A stretch of DNA of 64,000 bases from Streptomyces roseifaciens. GTDB lineage: Bacteria > Actinomycetota > Actinomycetes > Streptomycetales > Streptomycetaceae. This document shows, piece after piece, positions 17,103 to 26,192 of the stretch. The DNA is taken from positions 1,160,530 through 1,224,529 of the forward strand of contig NZ_LNBE01000003.1 in assembly GCF_001445655.1 (NCBI RefSeq), given 5' to 3'. The notes under the pieces were generated by a model, which saw only the letters and a list, made by a program, of their open reading frames with translations, ran no database searches and was not told the DNA's origin. Position numbers and translations under genes: made by a program. The first letter of the stretch is position 1, and each line of letters starts with the position of its first letter.

Positions 17103-17408
17103 CTACGACCAGCCGTCGGCGGCCTCGCGGCGCCTGTCCTCGACGACGTCCTCCCACGCGGTGTCGTCGGCGGCGGGAGCACCGCTCCACAACTCCACGC
17201 GGATGCCGATGTCCCCGTGATCCGTACCCGTGATGATCAGCGCACCATCGGTGCCCGCGGCGAACAGGCCGGTGGCGGCCACCTCGCCGGTGCCGGGAAC
17301 GCTGTCCTGCGCGCCCTCCGCCTCGGGGCTCAGGATCGCGTACTGGCCCTCGGGAACGGACAAGCGGGCCGTGGCGGCCCCGATCAGGTCCGGCACGACC
17401 CGCTCCAT
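17103..17408 (-). CDS. Hypothetical protein (101 aa)
   Basis: Unrecognised acidic protein with no signal peptide or membrane segment; contains LFAAGTDGALIITGTDHGDIGIRVELW, suggestive of beta strands. It ends ten bases from the kinase stop on the opposite strand, marking the cluster edge. The ATG at 17408 has AGAGG too close for a normal ribosome site, and the length is short, so it may be a fragment of a longer gene; the next genes on this strand are also damaged. Confidence 0.5.
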   Translation of the reverse strand: MERVVPDLIGAATARLSVPEGQYAILSPEAEGAQDSVPGTGEVAATGLFAAGTDGALIITGTDHGDIGIRVELWSGAPAADDTAWEDVVEDRRREAADGWS

Positions 17409-17445
17409 CCTCTGAACTGCGGCTGCTCAGGGCTACTCGGTGGGG

Positions 17446-17803
17446 CTACTTGGTGATCTCCACCCAGCAGGTGCTTCGACTCCTGGTAGCTGCCCAGGTT
17501 CGTCGTCACTCGCGCAGCGCCGTGTTCCTCCTGCACCCTGGCCGCCACGTCCCGGGTAACCGTGAGCACCTTCAGAAGCAGCTCCTCGCCGCCGTCGACG
17601 AGGTCGACGAGGTCGACGAGAGATGGAGTGTGCAGTTTCGGCACGACCACGATGTGCACGGGGTAGGAGGGCCGCGTGTGCTCGAAGGCCGGCACCGCAT
17701 CGGTCTCCGCCACCACCGTGACGGGTGTATGGCCGCTCCAGGACCCTTCAAAGCTGTCCGCGGGGATCCGCCGGATTCCGCAGACGAGCTCTGCTGACCG
17801 CAC
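17446..17803 (-). pseudogene. HIT-family hydrolase, frameshifted
   Basis: Translates as a histidine-triad protein: VTVVAETDAVPAFEHTRPSYPVHIVVVPKLHTPSLVDL and TTNLGSYQESKHL match the family. The catalytic HxHxH should follow, but after HL the frame shifts: the expected end WVEITK with a stop at 17446 is found in another frame, and the triad histidines are missing. An 18-base GACGAGGTC-like triplication at about 17595-17620 gives VDLVDLVD. The family hydrolyses nucleotide phosphoramidates; this copy should be inactive. Confidence 0.7.
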
Positions 17804-17863
17804 GGCCGCCGCCTCGCTGCGAGGCTGATGCCATGGGAAGGGGCATGTTCGATGCCTGTCGGC

Positions 17864-18259
17864 TCAGGCGTTGAGTGCGTGTCCGGTTGTTGAGTCCACG
17901 TGGTCCGGGATCTCGTCATGGCGATCGCCGACGGTCAGTGTCCCAGCGGGCTCGAACATGAGGATTGCGGCGCCGGACGGAGCGTATGGCTTGTGTTCTG
18001 TGCCTCGGGGGACGGTGAAGACCGCGCCCTGCGGAAGCAGGACGGTGCGTTCGCCATCGGGCTCGCGCAAGGAGATGTGCAGCTCTCCGTCGAGCACCAG
18101 GAAGAACTCGTCGGTGTCGTCGTGGACGTGCCAGATGTGTTCGCCCTCGACCTTGGCGATGCGGACGTCATAGTCGTTGACGCTCGTGACGATGCGGGGG
18201 CTCCACAGGGCATTGAAGGAGGCCAGAGCCTTGCCGAGGGGGATGGGTTCGTTGCTCAT
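17864..18259 (-). CDS. Cupin-domain protein
   Basis: 131-aa single-domain cupin. Motif 1 reads HIWHVHDDTDEFFLVLDGEL with metal ligands H44, H46 and E51; motif 2, PRGTEHKPYA, gives the distal His. Such stand-alone cupins bind a metal and may be isomerases, dioxygenases or sensors; the sequence does not decide. The ATG at 18259 is divergent from the GlxA-type regulator across 52 bp, which may mean shared control: TGCTAGGAATTGCA in the gap is a short dyad. Confidence 0.9.
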   Translation of the reverse strand: MSNEPIPLGKALASFNALWSPRIVTSVNDYDVRIAKVEGEHIWHVHDDTDEFFLVLDGELHISLREPDGERTVLLPQGAVFTVPRGTEHKPYAPSGAAILMFEPAGTLTVGDRHDEIPDHVDSTTGHALNA

Positions 18260-18311
18260 GACCTCATCCTGGGCCGTTTCGCATAGTTGGCGTGAGTGCT
18301 AGGAATTGCAC

Positions 18312-19304
18312 ATGGCGAAAGAATCCTCGCACGCAGTTCACACAGCGGGCGTACACCGCGTGGTCGTGATCGTCGACGAGAACTCGAACCCCTTCGAGCT
18401 CGGCTGCGCGACCGAGGTCTTCGGCCTGCGCAGACCGGAGATCGGCCGCGATCTCTACGACTTCAGGCTCTGCTCCCCCGAGCCCCGCACCTTGATGCGA
18501 GACGGATTCTTCACGCTCACGGGAGTCGCCGGTCTGGAAGCGGCCGACGCGGCGGACACCTTGATCGTCCCCAACCGCCCGGACATCGAGGTGCCCCGCC
18601 GCCCCGCCGTGCTCGATGCCGTCCGGCGCGCGCACGCGCGTGGCGTGCGCCTGGTCGGCTTCTGCAGCGGCGCCTTCACACTGGCCGAGGCCGGAGTCCT
18701 CGACGGGCGCCGGGCCACTGCGCACTGGCAGTGGGCGGATTCCTTCCGGGCCCGCTTCCCCTCTGTCCACCTCGAATCAGACGTGCTGTTCGTGGATGAC
18801 GGCGACATCCTCACCGCCGCAGGGAGCGCGGCCGCACTCGATCTCGGGCTGCACATGGTCCGCCGCGACCACGGCGCGGAGATCGCCAACTCTGTGAGCC
18901 GGCGCCTGGTCTTCGCCGCGCACCGGGACGGCGGCCAGCGGCAGTTCGTGGAGCGCCCCATGCCTGACCTGCCGGACGAATCCCTGGCGCCTGTCTTGGC
19001 CTGGGCCCAGGAGCGATTGGACTCACCACTCACGGTCTCTGACCTTGCGGCACGCGCGGCGGTCAGTCCGGCGACGCTGCACCGCCGCTTCCGGGCACAG
19101 CTGGGAACGACACCGTTGACGTGGCTCACGGGGGAACGACTCGCCCTGGCATGCCGGCTGATCGAGCGAGGTGAGTCCCGCTTGGAGATGGTCGCGCGGC
19201 GCAGCGGGATTGGCACCGCTGCCAATTTGCGCACGCTGATGCGCCGCGAGATGGGGATCTCTCCGTCGGCATACAAGGCCCGGTTTGGGCCACAGACGAA
19301 TTGA
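18312..19304 (+). CDS. GlxA-family (DJ-1/PfpI plus AraC) transcriptional regulator
   Basis: 330-aa regulator with an N-terminal DJ-1/PfpI-like domain (about 15-185) carrying the nucleophile-elbow sequence GFCSGAF with Cys118, and a C-terminal AraC DNA-binding domain (about 225-325): SDLAARAAVSPATLHRRFRAQLGTTP, LTGERLALACRLIERGE and ARRSGIGTAANLRTLMRREMGISPSAYKARF. The ATG at 18312 is chosen with AGGA nine bases upstream; a TTG two codons earlier is possible. Divergent from the cupin gene, a likely target. Members often answer amine or quaternary ammonium signals, but the ligand here is unknown. Confidence 0.92.
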   Translation: MAKESSHAVHTAGVHRVVVIVDENSNPFELGCATEVFGLRRPEIGRDLYDFRLCSPEPRTLMRDGFFTLTGVAGLEAADAADTLIVPNRPDIEVPRRPAVLDAVRRAHARGVRLVGFCSGAFTLAEAGVLDGRRATAHWQWADSFRARFPSVHLESDVLFVDDGDILTAAGSAAALDLGLHMVRRDHGAEIANSVSRRLVFAAHRDGGQRQFVERPMPDLPDESLAPVLAWAQERLDSPLTVSDLAARAAVSPATLHRRFRAQLGTTPLTWLTGERLALACRLIERGESRLEMVARRSGIGTAANLRTLMRREMGISPSAYKARFGPQTN

Positions 19305-19387
19305 CAGCGGGGCCCGTCGACGGGCAGTTCCTGGCGGCCTTCCTGCAAGAAGGAGGGCGTGTTGGTGGGCTGTTCGCCTCAACAGCT

Positions 19388-19408
19388 GGCGCCGCCGTTT
19401 GCGGCGCC
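19388..19408 (+). terminator. GC-rich hairpin after GlxA-type gene
   Basis: Perfect 8-bp arms GGCGCCGC and GCGGCGCC with loop CGTTT, 84 bases past the stop at 19304. There is no clear T run. The rest of the 338-bp gap 19305-19642 shows no gene I can support. Confidence 0.45.
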
Positions 19409-19642
19409 GCGTCCTGTCCCGCCAGGCCTAGCAGCTTGGTAGGAGCTGGGGCGAGTCTGCCGGGTCAGCTGGCTGAGCGAAAGGGGCCTGATGCTGTCGC
19501 GAGAGCGACGAATTGAAGACCTGTGGACTCCTGGGTTCTGCCCCCTGGGGCAGGGGTCGCCTCGGATAACCTCTTCTTGTCCGACGCGACGAAAGGGGAG
19601 TGGCAGCCCGTCGGCCCGGCGCCGGATCGGAGGGGACAGATC

Positions 19643-20071
19643 GTGTCGTACGGCGAAGAGCCTGCCCGTGCTTCTTTTTATGGGGCCGATCTCACCAAAG
19701 GTGATGTTGATGCCCTTGAAGAGTTCTTCGCCGCCCGGGTGACGCTCCTCGCCGAGCAGCGCTCCCCCGGCAGCGGCGAGGCCCGCATGGCCTGCGCGCT
19801 GGAACTGTCCGTCGGCATCTTGATCGACGAGCTGTCCCTGTGGTTCGACGACGGCGAACCCGCCACACTTACCGAGCGCATGCGTGCCTGGAACCGCGTG
19901 GTTTTCAGCGCTTGGCCCTCGCAGGGCACCGCCGGCTACGACGAGGATCGCTGGCAGCTGCTCTCGCATGCCAACGCCGATGCCGCCGAGAAACACACTC
20001 GATTCCGGCGGAACCTCGCCACGCAACGGCGGGTGCCCCGAGCTGCCCTCGACGACGAGGCGCACCGGTGA
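19643..20071 (+). CDS. Hypothetical protein (142 aa)
   Basis: Unrecognised soluble protein, mostly helical by composition: DVDALEEFFAARVTLLAEQRSP, ACALELSVGILIDELSLWFDDGEPATLTERM, WNRVVFSAWP, ending RRVPRAALDDEAHR. The GTG at 19643 is chosen because GGAGGGGA stands six bases upstream; the frame is open to 19523 but those 40 codons lack a ribosome site. The next gene follows 76 bp later on the same strand. No domain assigned. Confidence 0.65.
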   Translation: MSYGEEPARASFYGADLTKGDVDALEEFFAARVTLLAEQRSPGSGEARMACALELSVGILIDELSLWFDDGEPATLTERMRAWNRVVFSAWPSQGTAGYDEDRWQLLSHANADAAEKHTRFRRNLATQRRVPRAALDDEAHR

Positions 20072-20147
20072 CCGCCGATCTCGGCAGGCGTGGGTCTTGC
20101 GAATATGCGCTGGCCGGTCGAGCTGAAGGACGGGAGACTCAGGTGCT

Positions 20148-20699
20148 GTGGACATGGGGATCTCTGGTTTCAAGCCGTCCTTCCTGGTCGGGATCGAGGC
20201 GGTTCGGCAGGCGCACGGCTCCCGTCTGGCGAGGCTCGCTGGTCGGCGGCTGACGGGGTTCGCGTTGGTGCGCTTCGTCCAGGACGGAGACTGGTTCGCC
20301 GACTGCCCGGTGGTGCTGGATTTCGACGGCGTTCAGGTGGAGGTTTGTCACTCGAAGTTCGATGAACTCTCGATCGGCTGGCACACGATCGACACTGCGG
20401 CGACCATCACCGGGTGGGAGTGGTCCGAGCTCACGCCTCAGTGGTCTCGCAGTGATGAACGTCTGGAGCTGTTTGTCGGCCAGGAGCTGTGTGAGGCCGC
20501 GCTGCTTGAGTGGCGGCCGGCAGACCGTGACCTGGCGGCCGGAACGGTGGCGGTGGAACTCGTCTTCGCCGCCGGGGGCTGTCTGCGGATCGTTAACGGC
20601 CTCGACGAGAACCGCATCGAGGTGGGTGCGACCCAGCCGGATTACATTCGGCACCTGCTTCTTCATCATCGGCGGCCGCAACCGTCTGCCATGGGCTGA
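20148..20699 (+). CDS. Hypothetical protein (183 aa)
   Basis: Unrecognised beta-rich protein: GFKPSFLVGIEAVRQAHGSRLARLAGRRLTG, DGDWFADCPVVLDFDGVQVEVCHSKFDELSIGWHTID, then FVGQELCEAALLEWRP and AAGGCLRIVNGLDENRIEV. The alternation of short strands suggests a barrel or sandwich fold. Start is the GTG at 20148 or the ATG two codons later; ACTCAGG lies upstream. Probably an ordinary Streptomyces lineage protein; it is the last intact gene before the decayed TPR gene. Confidence 0.68.
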   Translation: MDMGISGFKPSFLVGIEAVRQAHGSRLARLAGRRLTGFALVRFVQDGDWFADCPVVLDFDGVQVEVCHSKFDELSIGWHTIDTAATITGWEWSELTPQWSRSDERLELFVGQELCEAALLEWRPADRDLAAGTVAVELVFAAGGCLRIVNGLDENRIEVGATQPDYIRHLLLHHRRPQPSAMG

Positions 20700-20719
20700 T
20701 ACCGCCCTGCAGGGCCAGC

Positions 20720-22030
20720 TCGACCACACCGGCCCCGCAGCCTTGCTGGCCTGGCCCCCAGCCTCCACGGCGCCATCCGCAGTGCGCTGCGCGCCGCCGA
20801 CGACCACACCGCGGACTGCTGGACCCCCGCCGACTGGCACCGGGCAGCCGAACGCGCCCTCGCCGCCCTCGGCCGGCAGTGGCAGGAGACCCACGCACGC
20901 ATCCCCGGCCGTGCCTCCTCATCGCGTGCCTGCGTCATGGCCTGCGCCTGGCCCGCGACCACGACCTCGGCTACCTCGCCTGGCTCACCGCCGCCGCCTT
21001 CGCTGACACCGAGGACTCCGTCTGGGAGCCCCTCGCCCCGCCCACCCCCATCCCGGCACCCGGCGCCGGCCCGCAGTCGGGCCCGGACCACGCCTGCCGA
21101 CGCTTTGGCCGAATTCCTCGCCGCCATCGCCCGCCGCCGGCACGAGCACCGCGAGCGGACCGCCGAGCGCCTCACCGCCGTCCTGACCATCGGCCTGCTG
21201 CCGGGTGAACTCACCGAACTCGCGCTGTACTACCCGGGCGAAAGCACACAGAGACCTTGGGCTCGCAGAAGACGCCGTCCACGGCATGCGCCAGGTCGCC
21301 GACGCCGCGGGCCGGCTCGCACCCACGCGCCCGCCGCCTGGTGTGCCTAGCCCGCATCCACGGCGACATCCCCACCGCCCTTGCCACCATCCCCACCCAC
21401 CCTGGGCCGGCAAGGCCGCCACCATCGAGTCCTGGGCCGCATCCACCTGCCTCACGGCGACATCGACCGCGCCGTCGTCGCATTCGCGGACGCACGCACC
21501 GAGGCCGAGCAACACGACGCCCCGGGCGAGCGGGCCATCTCCCAGACCTTCCTGTCCTTGTCCCTGTCCCCGGCCTGCGCCTTCGCCGACCCCGTCCGTG
21601 CCGACGACGAACTCGCCCTCGCCCACCAGCTCCTCGAACCACTCGACCAGCGCGCCACCACCCTCTACGCCGACAACGCCGCCCCCGAACGCGACGCCGG
21701 CACCAGCCGCGACGTCACCGACCGCACCACCGTCCTGCGCACCGAGGTCACCGTCACCGGACTCGCCTGGTTCACCCCGCTCCTGGAACTGCCCTCACCT
21801 TCCACCACGCTGTACGCGGCGAACAGGACGACCTGACGGCCACCATCGGCCGCCTGCGGGAGGCGACCGCGAACGGCGACTTCGCCTACCTACGTCCATG
21901 TCGCTGCTGCCATGGGCGACCTGCCCCAGCCTGCCGACCCCGCCAGCCAGTGGCTCGACGACGAACGCACCGTCCGTGCCCGCCGGCGCGCCCTGGTCAC
22001 CGCTCGCCAACACCACCTGTGGAACCGACC
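20720..22030 (+). pseudogene. Decayed TPR-containing protein gene
   Basis: Segments of one helical-repeat protein are spread over all three frames: RAADDHTADCWTPADWHRAAERALAALG, then RHGLRLARDHDLGYLAWLTAAAFADTED, ADALAEFLAAIARRRHEHRE, then DIDRAVVAFADARTEAEQHDAPGERA, VRADDELALAHQLLE, and FHHAVRGEQDDLTATIGRLREAT. At least four frameshifts separate them. The last 200 codons resemble the relic at 36120-36700 (ADQAVAAYTAARSEAEHHGVAGERA, TRADDELLLAQQLLDGLD, FRHAVRGSHQALATAISRLREL), so both derive from one family, probably a large Streptomyces TPR protein. Confidence 0.75.
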
Positions 22031-22126
22031 GGCGACCGGGGCCAGCGGGGGCCGCTCTCCGAGAGCGCCGGGGATCCGTTCCCGGCAATCGCGGAACACC
22101 TCTGCGAAGACAGGGGAGGCGCGGCG

Positions 22127-22606
22127 ATGATGACCGGCATGTCGGACACTCTTGAGATCCTCGCCCTCATCTGCACCGGGCTCTACGCCGGATACATGCT
22201 CGCCTTTCTGTCGGGTGTCATGCCTGCTATGAAGGAGGTGGACGACCCTGCCTCGTTCACCCTCGTCATGCGGGCGGTGAACCGAAAAGTGCCGGGCCCG
22301 CTCTTCCTGCTGCTCTTCCTCGGCTCGCTGGCTTTCCCGGCCGCCTCGTTCTTCGTGGCGCCCCAGGCGCGTGACGGGAGCGGGTCGGTCCTCGTGGGGG
22401 TCGCCGCTCTCTGCGCGCTGGTCGGGCACCTGATCACCTCGGGCGGCAACATCCCCCTCAACAACGCGCTGGAGTCCTCGCGCGGCCGGGGTGACGAGCG
22501 GGCCGCCCGGACGGCGTTCGAGGGGCGGTGGAACGCCCTGCACGGCGTGCGGACCCTGTTCGCCGTCGCCGCCTTCGTCCTCGTGGCCGCGGCCCTCGCA
22601 CGCTGA
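22127..22606 (+). CDS. DUF1772 (anthrone-oxygenase-like) membrane protein
   Basis: 159-aa protein with four hydrophobic segments: near residues 7-28, 52-74, 82-105 and 136-157. The family (PF08592) includes fungal anthrone oxygenases and many bacterial proteins of unknown role. The conserved central stretch GNIPLNNALE and the later ARTAFEGRWNALHGVRTLFA match the family's NxPxN and W..W/H pattern. The ATG at 22127 (or 22130) has GGGGAGG upstream. It stands alone between two pseudogenes, so context gives no function. Confidence 0.85.
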   Translation: MMTGMSDTLEILALICTGLYAGYMLAFLSGVMPAMKEVDDPASFTLVMRAVNRKVPGPLFLLLFLGSLAFPAASFFVAPQARDGSGSVLVGVAALCALVGHLITSGGNIPLNNALESSRGRGDERAARTAFEGRWNALHGVRTLFAVAAFVLVAAALAR

Positions 22607-22735
22607 ACCTGTGGCGGGGCGCCCTGGCCGAGGCCGGGCAGACCTACGCCTCACACTCGGGCGCCGAGACGATGGCGTATGAAAGTGAGCCGTGGAGCTA
22701 TGTACCGCCTGCAGTAGGGAGACTTCAACGATGCT

Positions 22736-23522
22736 ATGAGCACTCAAGGACAGAACACCACCCCCATCCTCGTCACCGGCGGCACCGGTAAGACCGGACG
22801 GCGCGTCGTCGAGCACTTGCATGCGCTCGGCCGCTCGGCCCGGGTCGGCTCGCGCGGCAGCGAGAGCTCGACGGCGTTTCCGCCGCCTACGTGACCTACC
22901 ACCCGGACCTCGCCTTCCCCGGTGCGAAGAAAGCGGTCGGGCGGTTCGCCGTGTTCGCCGTGGAGCGGGGCATCCGCCGCCTGATGCTGCTTTCCGGCCG
23001 GGACGAGGAGGGCGCCGTGGCCAGCGAGGATGCCCTCAAGGCGTCCTGCGGTGACTGGACCGTCGTCCGCGCCAATTGGTTCAACCAGAACTTCAGCGAG
23101 AGCCTATCCCTCGACCCGGTCCGCTCCGGCGGCTGGCGCTCCCCACCGGTGACGCCGTCGAGCCGTTCGTCGTGCCGGTGACATCGCCGACGTGGTGGTC
23201 GCCGCCCTCACCGACGACCGGCACATCGGCAAGACTTACGAGCTGTCCGGCCCGCGGCTGCTGAGCTTCCACGACGTGGCCCGCGAACTATTCGGCGGCC
23301 ACCGACCGGACCGTCACCTACATCCCGGTCGGCGTCGACGACTACCGCGCGGCACTGCGCGAACTGGGCGAGCCGGAGGAGTTCGCGGACCTCTTCACCC
23401 TCGTCGTCGACGGCCGCAACGCCAGCCTGGTGCACGGCGTCCGGGAAGCGCTCCGGCGAGATCCCAAAGACTTTGCGGACTACGCCAAGGAGGCCGCGGC
23501 CACCGGCGTCTGGGACGCCTGA
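22736..23522 (+). pseudogene. NmrA-type NAD(P)-binding protein, frameshifted
   Basis: Starts as a normal Rossmann protein (PILVTGGTGKTGRRVVEHL) from the ATG at 22736, but after about 45 codons it loses a piece and changes frame. Later parts appear in other frames: HPDLAFPGAKKAVGRFAVFAVERGIRRLMLLSGRDEEGA, GDWTVVRANWFNQNFSES, ADVVVAALTDDRHIGKTYELSGPRLLSFHDVAREL, and VDDYRAALRELGEPEEFADLF to the end at 23522. At least three frameshifts and one deletion, so not functional. A second NmrA relic lies at 60251-60640. Confidence 0.82.
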
Positions 23523-23536
23523 CGAAACGGTGTCCG

Positions 23537-24005
23537 GTGGCCCTCTGGCCGACCGCTGAGGGCCGGGCGCGTGCTGTCCAGGCGTACCGGGACTCCCGCC
23601 GCGCGGAGCAGGCCCGCCACCAGGAGCGGGAGGGCGCCTGGCATGCCCCGCGCAGCGAGTCGGTCCGCCGCCTGGTCGCGGAGGCCTTCGTCTCTCGCCC
23701 GCAGCAGCCGTACGAGGACGGCGGCGACGTCGTGGCCGCCGATGCCGTGACCGGCGTCGACGGACTCAGCGAGGACGAGGGGGCGGACCTGGAGGCGAGG
23801 GCCCGGGGTGGGTTCATGTGCGGCGAGACAACCCTCGTCACCTCCACGGTCGACGAGTACGGGCGTGAGGCCGCGGAGCGCAGGGTCGTCGCCGGCGGCA
23901 CGCAGAGTGGACTTCGACATCGGCACCGTCCGCAGCCACGGAGCCGTCACCACGGTCCTCAACAACTACGGCGACCACGGCGACCGCGGCAAGGAAGCCT
24001 TCTGA
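23537..24005 (+). pseudogene. Unidentified gene remnant
   Basis: A charged reading frame (LWPTAEGRARAVQAYRDSRRAEQARHQ, RRLVAEAFVSRPQQPYEDGGDVVAADAV, RARGGFMCGETTLVTSTVDEYGREA) changes frame near 23905 and ends RSHGAVTTVLNNYGDHGDRGKEAF at 24005. I do not recognise it. The frame change and lack of a clear start suggest decay. The following 203 bp to the CATRA operon hold, on the minus strand, another short unidentified fragment (AAMDDPRFGTVHRVKTGGAWIFATPDTTDRAW). Confidence 0.4.
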
Positions 24006-24208
24006 CCCTGCCCTCGGGCCCTGCCCAGGTACGCCCGTGAGTTCTCCAAGCCCTATCGGTGGTATCGGGTGTCGCGAAGATCCAGGCCCCGCCGGTCTTG
24101 ACCCGGTGGACAGTGCCGAACCGCGGGTCATCCATCGCGGCGGTGGCCACAACGCCCGCTCGAGTGGCAAGCCTTGGTGATCGGTCATGGCGCGCCGCGC
24201 CGCGCATC

Positions 24209-25813
24209 CTATGCCCGTCGGCGGTACCGGTCGGCGGCCGCGACCGCAGTGGCGGCAGCAGCGGCGGCCACCAGGGACAGCCACGGCGGCGTTGGCCCGG
24301 CGCCGGTGACCATCCGCAGCGCGGTGATAAGCAGCCAGCCGCTCGTTGCGCCCAGGGCGATACCGACCGCCGCATCGACGTTGGCGAGCGGCCCGGACAC
24401 GGGCGGGGGTGCGGCGCGGCCCGCCGCCACGCGAGAGGCGGCCAGCGGCACGGCTAGGGCCAGGACAGAGAGAAAAGCGATGAGCGGGGTCTGCAGATAG
24501 CCGGGCGCTGGAACGTGGTAGGTGAGTGCCTGTACGGCCGCCAGCCCCATCAGTAGCGCCCCGAGGAACGCCGTCTGCAGTAGGGCCAGCCGCTGCTCAC
24601 GCCGGTTGAGTCGGCTGACGATCGTCGTCTCGGTGATCCGGACGATCTCGCTTACCTGCTCCCGAACGTCGCTCAGATATGCGCAGTCGTCCTCCACTAT
24701 CCGGCGGAAGCGGGTGCCGGCGCGCCGGTCTGCGTCGAACATGGAGTACGGCCTGACCTCGGCGGGCAGCGCAACGGCCTCTTCCATGGAGTGGAGTGCG
24801 ATCTCCACGGTGCGCAGCGCCGAACGGCGCAGGGTCAGGGTGCGGACCAGGCCGGTCTCGCCGACCTGGAGGCTCTTGAGCAGGGCCTGGGAGCGCAGCA
24901 GTTCTTCGAAGAGTGCGGAGGACTCGTTTTCGATGAACTGCCGGTGCAATCTCGTGAGTTGGTCGCAATGCGTGGTCAGCAGGAGCCGGAGTTCACCGAA
25001 GTTGCGGCCTTCGAGATAGACCGTCATCTGACGATGCATCATACCCGCATGGACCAGATACCGCACGAACGGCGCCAGCGTGTGCCGGTCGGGAGGCTGC
25101 CAGAGCCACTGGTCCAGCGGGCCTTCCGCCTCTGTGGCGGCAAGCGCGGCGATACGGCGGTCCCGTACCGGGGCCCGGCCCTGCCTACCCGGCTCGGGGT
25201 GCCATACCAGTGCTCCCTGGGCGGTCCGCTGCCATCGCCGCTGCCAGGGGCCGTCCCGCAGGCCGGGGATGTCTCGGGCCAGGAGAGTGGCGGTGGCTGC
25301 GACGGCGTCTTCGGAAGCCAGGGTGCTGTCTCCGCCCGGGGTGCCGACGGGCTCAGAGGTCAGAGCGTCAGCGAGTGCCGTGTAGATGTGGTGCAGACCG
25401 AGCAGCCGTTCGGAGGGGAACTGCCCGAGGTGCTCGGACCACCGCCTGTCCAGGTCTGCCCAGCTGTCGGTCTCGTCCTCGCCGGGGGCCAGCATGGCCA
25501 TGACCCCCAGCGCATCGTGCTCAACGAACAGGAACGCCTGGTGCACGGAGGGTCTGCCGACGTCAGGCTCCCGGGGACGTTCGCGTGCCCGTATCAACCG
25601 AGTTCCGCCGCCCCGGGTGTGGCCGAGCTCCTCGGCGAGCTCCTGTTGGGTCGGGAAGGAGGCGTTGAGGTGCCAGCGCGCCAGTGGGGCGTGCATGGCG
25701 AAGCTCTCACAGTTCTCCCAGAGCCGCCGCACCGCGGCGACCGCCCGCGGATCCTCGGGATCGGCGACGGCTAGGACGAGGAGCGCTCGACTGTGCAGCA
25801 TGAGGCCTGTCAC
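24209..25813 (-). CDS. CATRA-system membrane partner (caspase/TPR-associated protein)
   Basis: 534-aa protein: a soluble, mainly helical region to about residue 400, containing a helical bundle (MHRQMTVYLEGRNFGELRLLLTTHCDQLTRLHRQ and following), then four hydrophobic segments near 408-430, 440-460, 475-497 and 505-525, ending in a short basic tail. The layout and its place directly after a TPR-CHAT gene and a small partner fit the CATRA (caspase and TPR repeat-associated) conflict system described by Kaur, Burroughs, Iyer and Aravind in 2020. In the model, the protease would act on or with a membrane effector. The GTG at 25813 lies four bases after the previous stop, so it is operonic. Function is inferred from family only. 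Confidence 0.78.
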   Translation of the reverse strand: MTGLMLHSRALLVLAVADPEDPRAVAAVRRLWENCESFAMHAPLARWHLNASFPTQQELAEELGHTRGGGTRLIRARERPREPDVGRPSVHQAFLFVEHDALGVMAMLAPGEDETDSWADLDRRWSEHLGQFPSERLLGLHHIYTALADALTSEPVGTPGGDSTLASEDAVAATATLLARDIPGLRDGPWQRRWQRTAQGALVWHPEPGRQGRAPVRDRRIAALAATEAEGPLDQWLWQPPDRHTLAPFVRYLVHAGMMHRQMTVYLEGRNFGELRLLLTTHCDQLTRLHRQFIENESSALFEELLRSQALLKSLQVGETGLVRTLTLRRSALRTVEIALHSMEEAVALPAEVRPYSMFDADRRAGTRFRRIVEDDCAYLSDVREQVSEIVRITETTIVSRLNRREQRLALLQTAFLGALLMGLAAVQALTYHVPAPGYLQTPLIAFLSVLALAVPLAASRVAAGRAAPPPVSGPLANVDAAVGIALGATSGWLLITALRMVTGAGPTPPWLSLVAAAAAATAVAAADRYRRRA

Positions 25814-25817
25814 CGGG

Positions 25818-26192
25818 TCAGTGACCGAGGCCGGGGCCGGATCCCGGGGTGTGCTGCGCGGTGCCGGGTGGGTAGGCGGACACGTCCTTAATGAAGGTGA
25901 TGGCCAGCGCGAGGGTGTCCGCGGGGGGCTCGGTGAGCTGCTCGGGTTCGGGTTCTCCGGCCAGAGCGGGCTGGGCCATGAGCGGGGACGTGAGCTTCAG
26001 CAGACGCGCGTACGCGTCCTGGGCCTCGGGCAGCGCAGCTTTCTTGAAGGCGGACTTCAGACTGCGGATCTCTTCGTTTACGCGGGACCAGGATGCAGCG
26101 CCCTGCAGCTTCCAATCCTCCGGAACGTCCAGATAGGTGAGAACCTCGGCGTATAGCGCGTCCCAGGCGGCGGATTGGTCGTCATCGGTCAA
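25818..26192 (-). CDS. CATRA-system small associated protein
   Basis: 124-aa acidic protein: WDALYAEVLTYLDVPEDWKLQ, then WSRVNEEIRSLKSAFKKAALPEAQDAYARLLKLTSPL, and a Pro/Glu-rich linker. Probably the small third member of CATRA triads. The TTG start at 26192 is chosen because GAAGGAG stands seven bases upstream and the frame overlaps the CHAT gene's end by 11 bases; the ATG nearby is out of frame. It sits between the protease and membrane genes, four bases from the latter. No catalytic residues seen. Confidence 0.7.
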   Translation of the reverse strand: MTDDDQSAAWDALYAEVLTYLDVPEDWKLQGAASWSRVNEEIRSLKSAFKKAALPEAQDAYARLLKLTSPLMAQPALAGEPEPEQLTEPPADTLALAITFIKDVSAYPPGTAQHTPGSGPGLGH

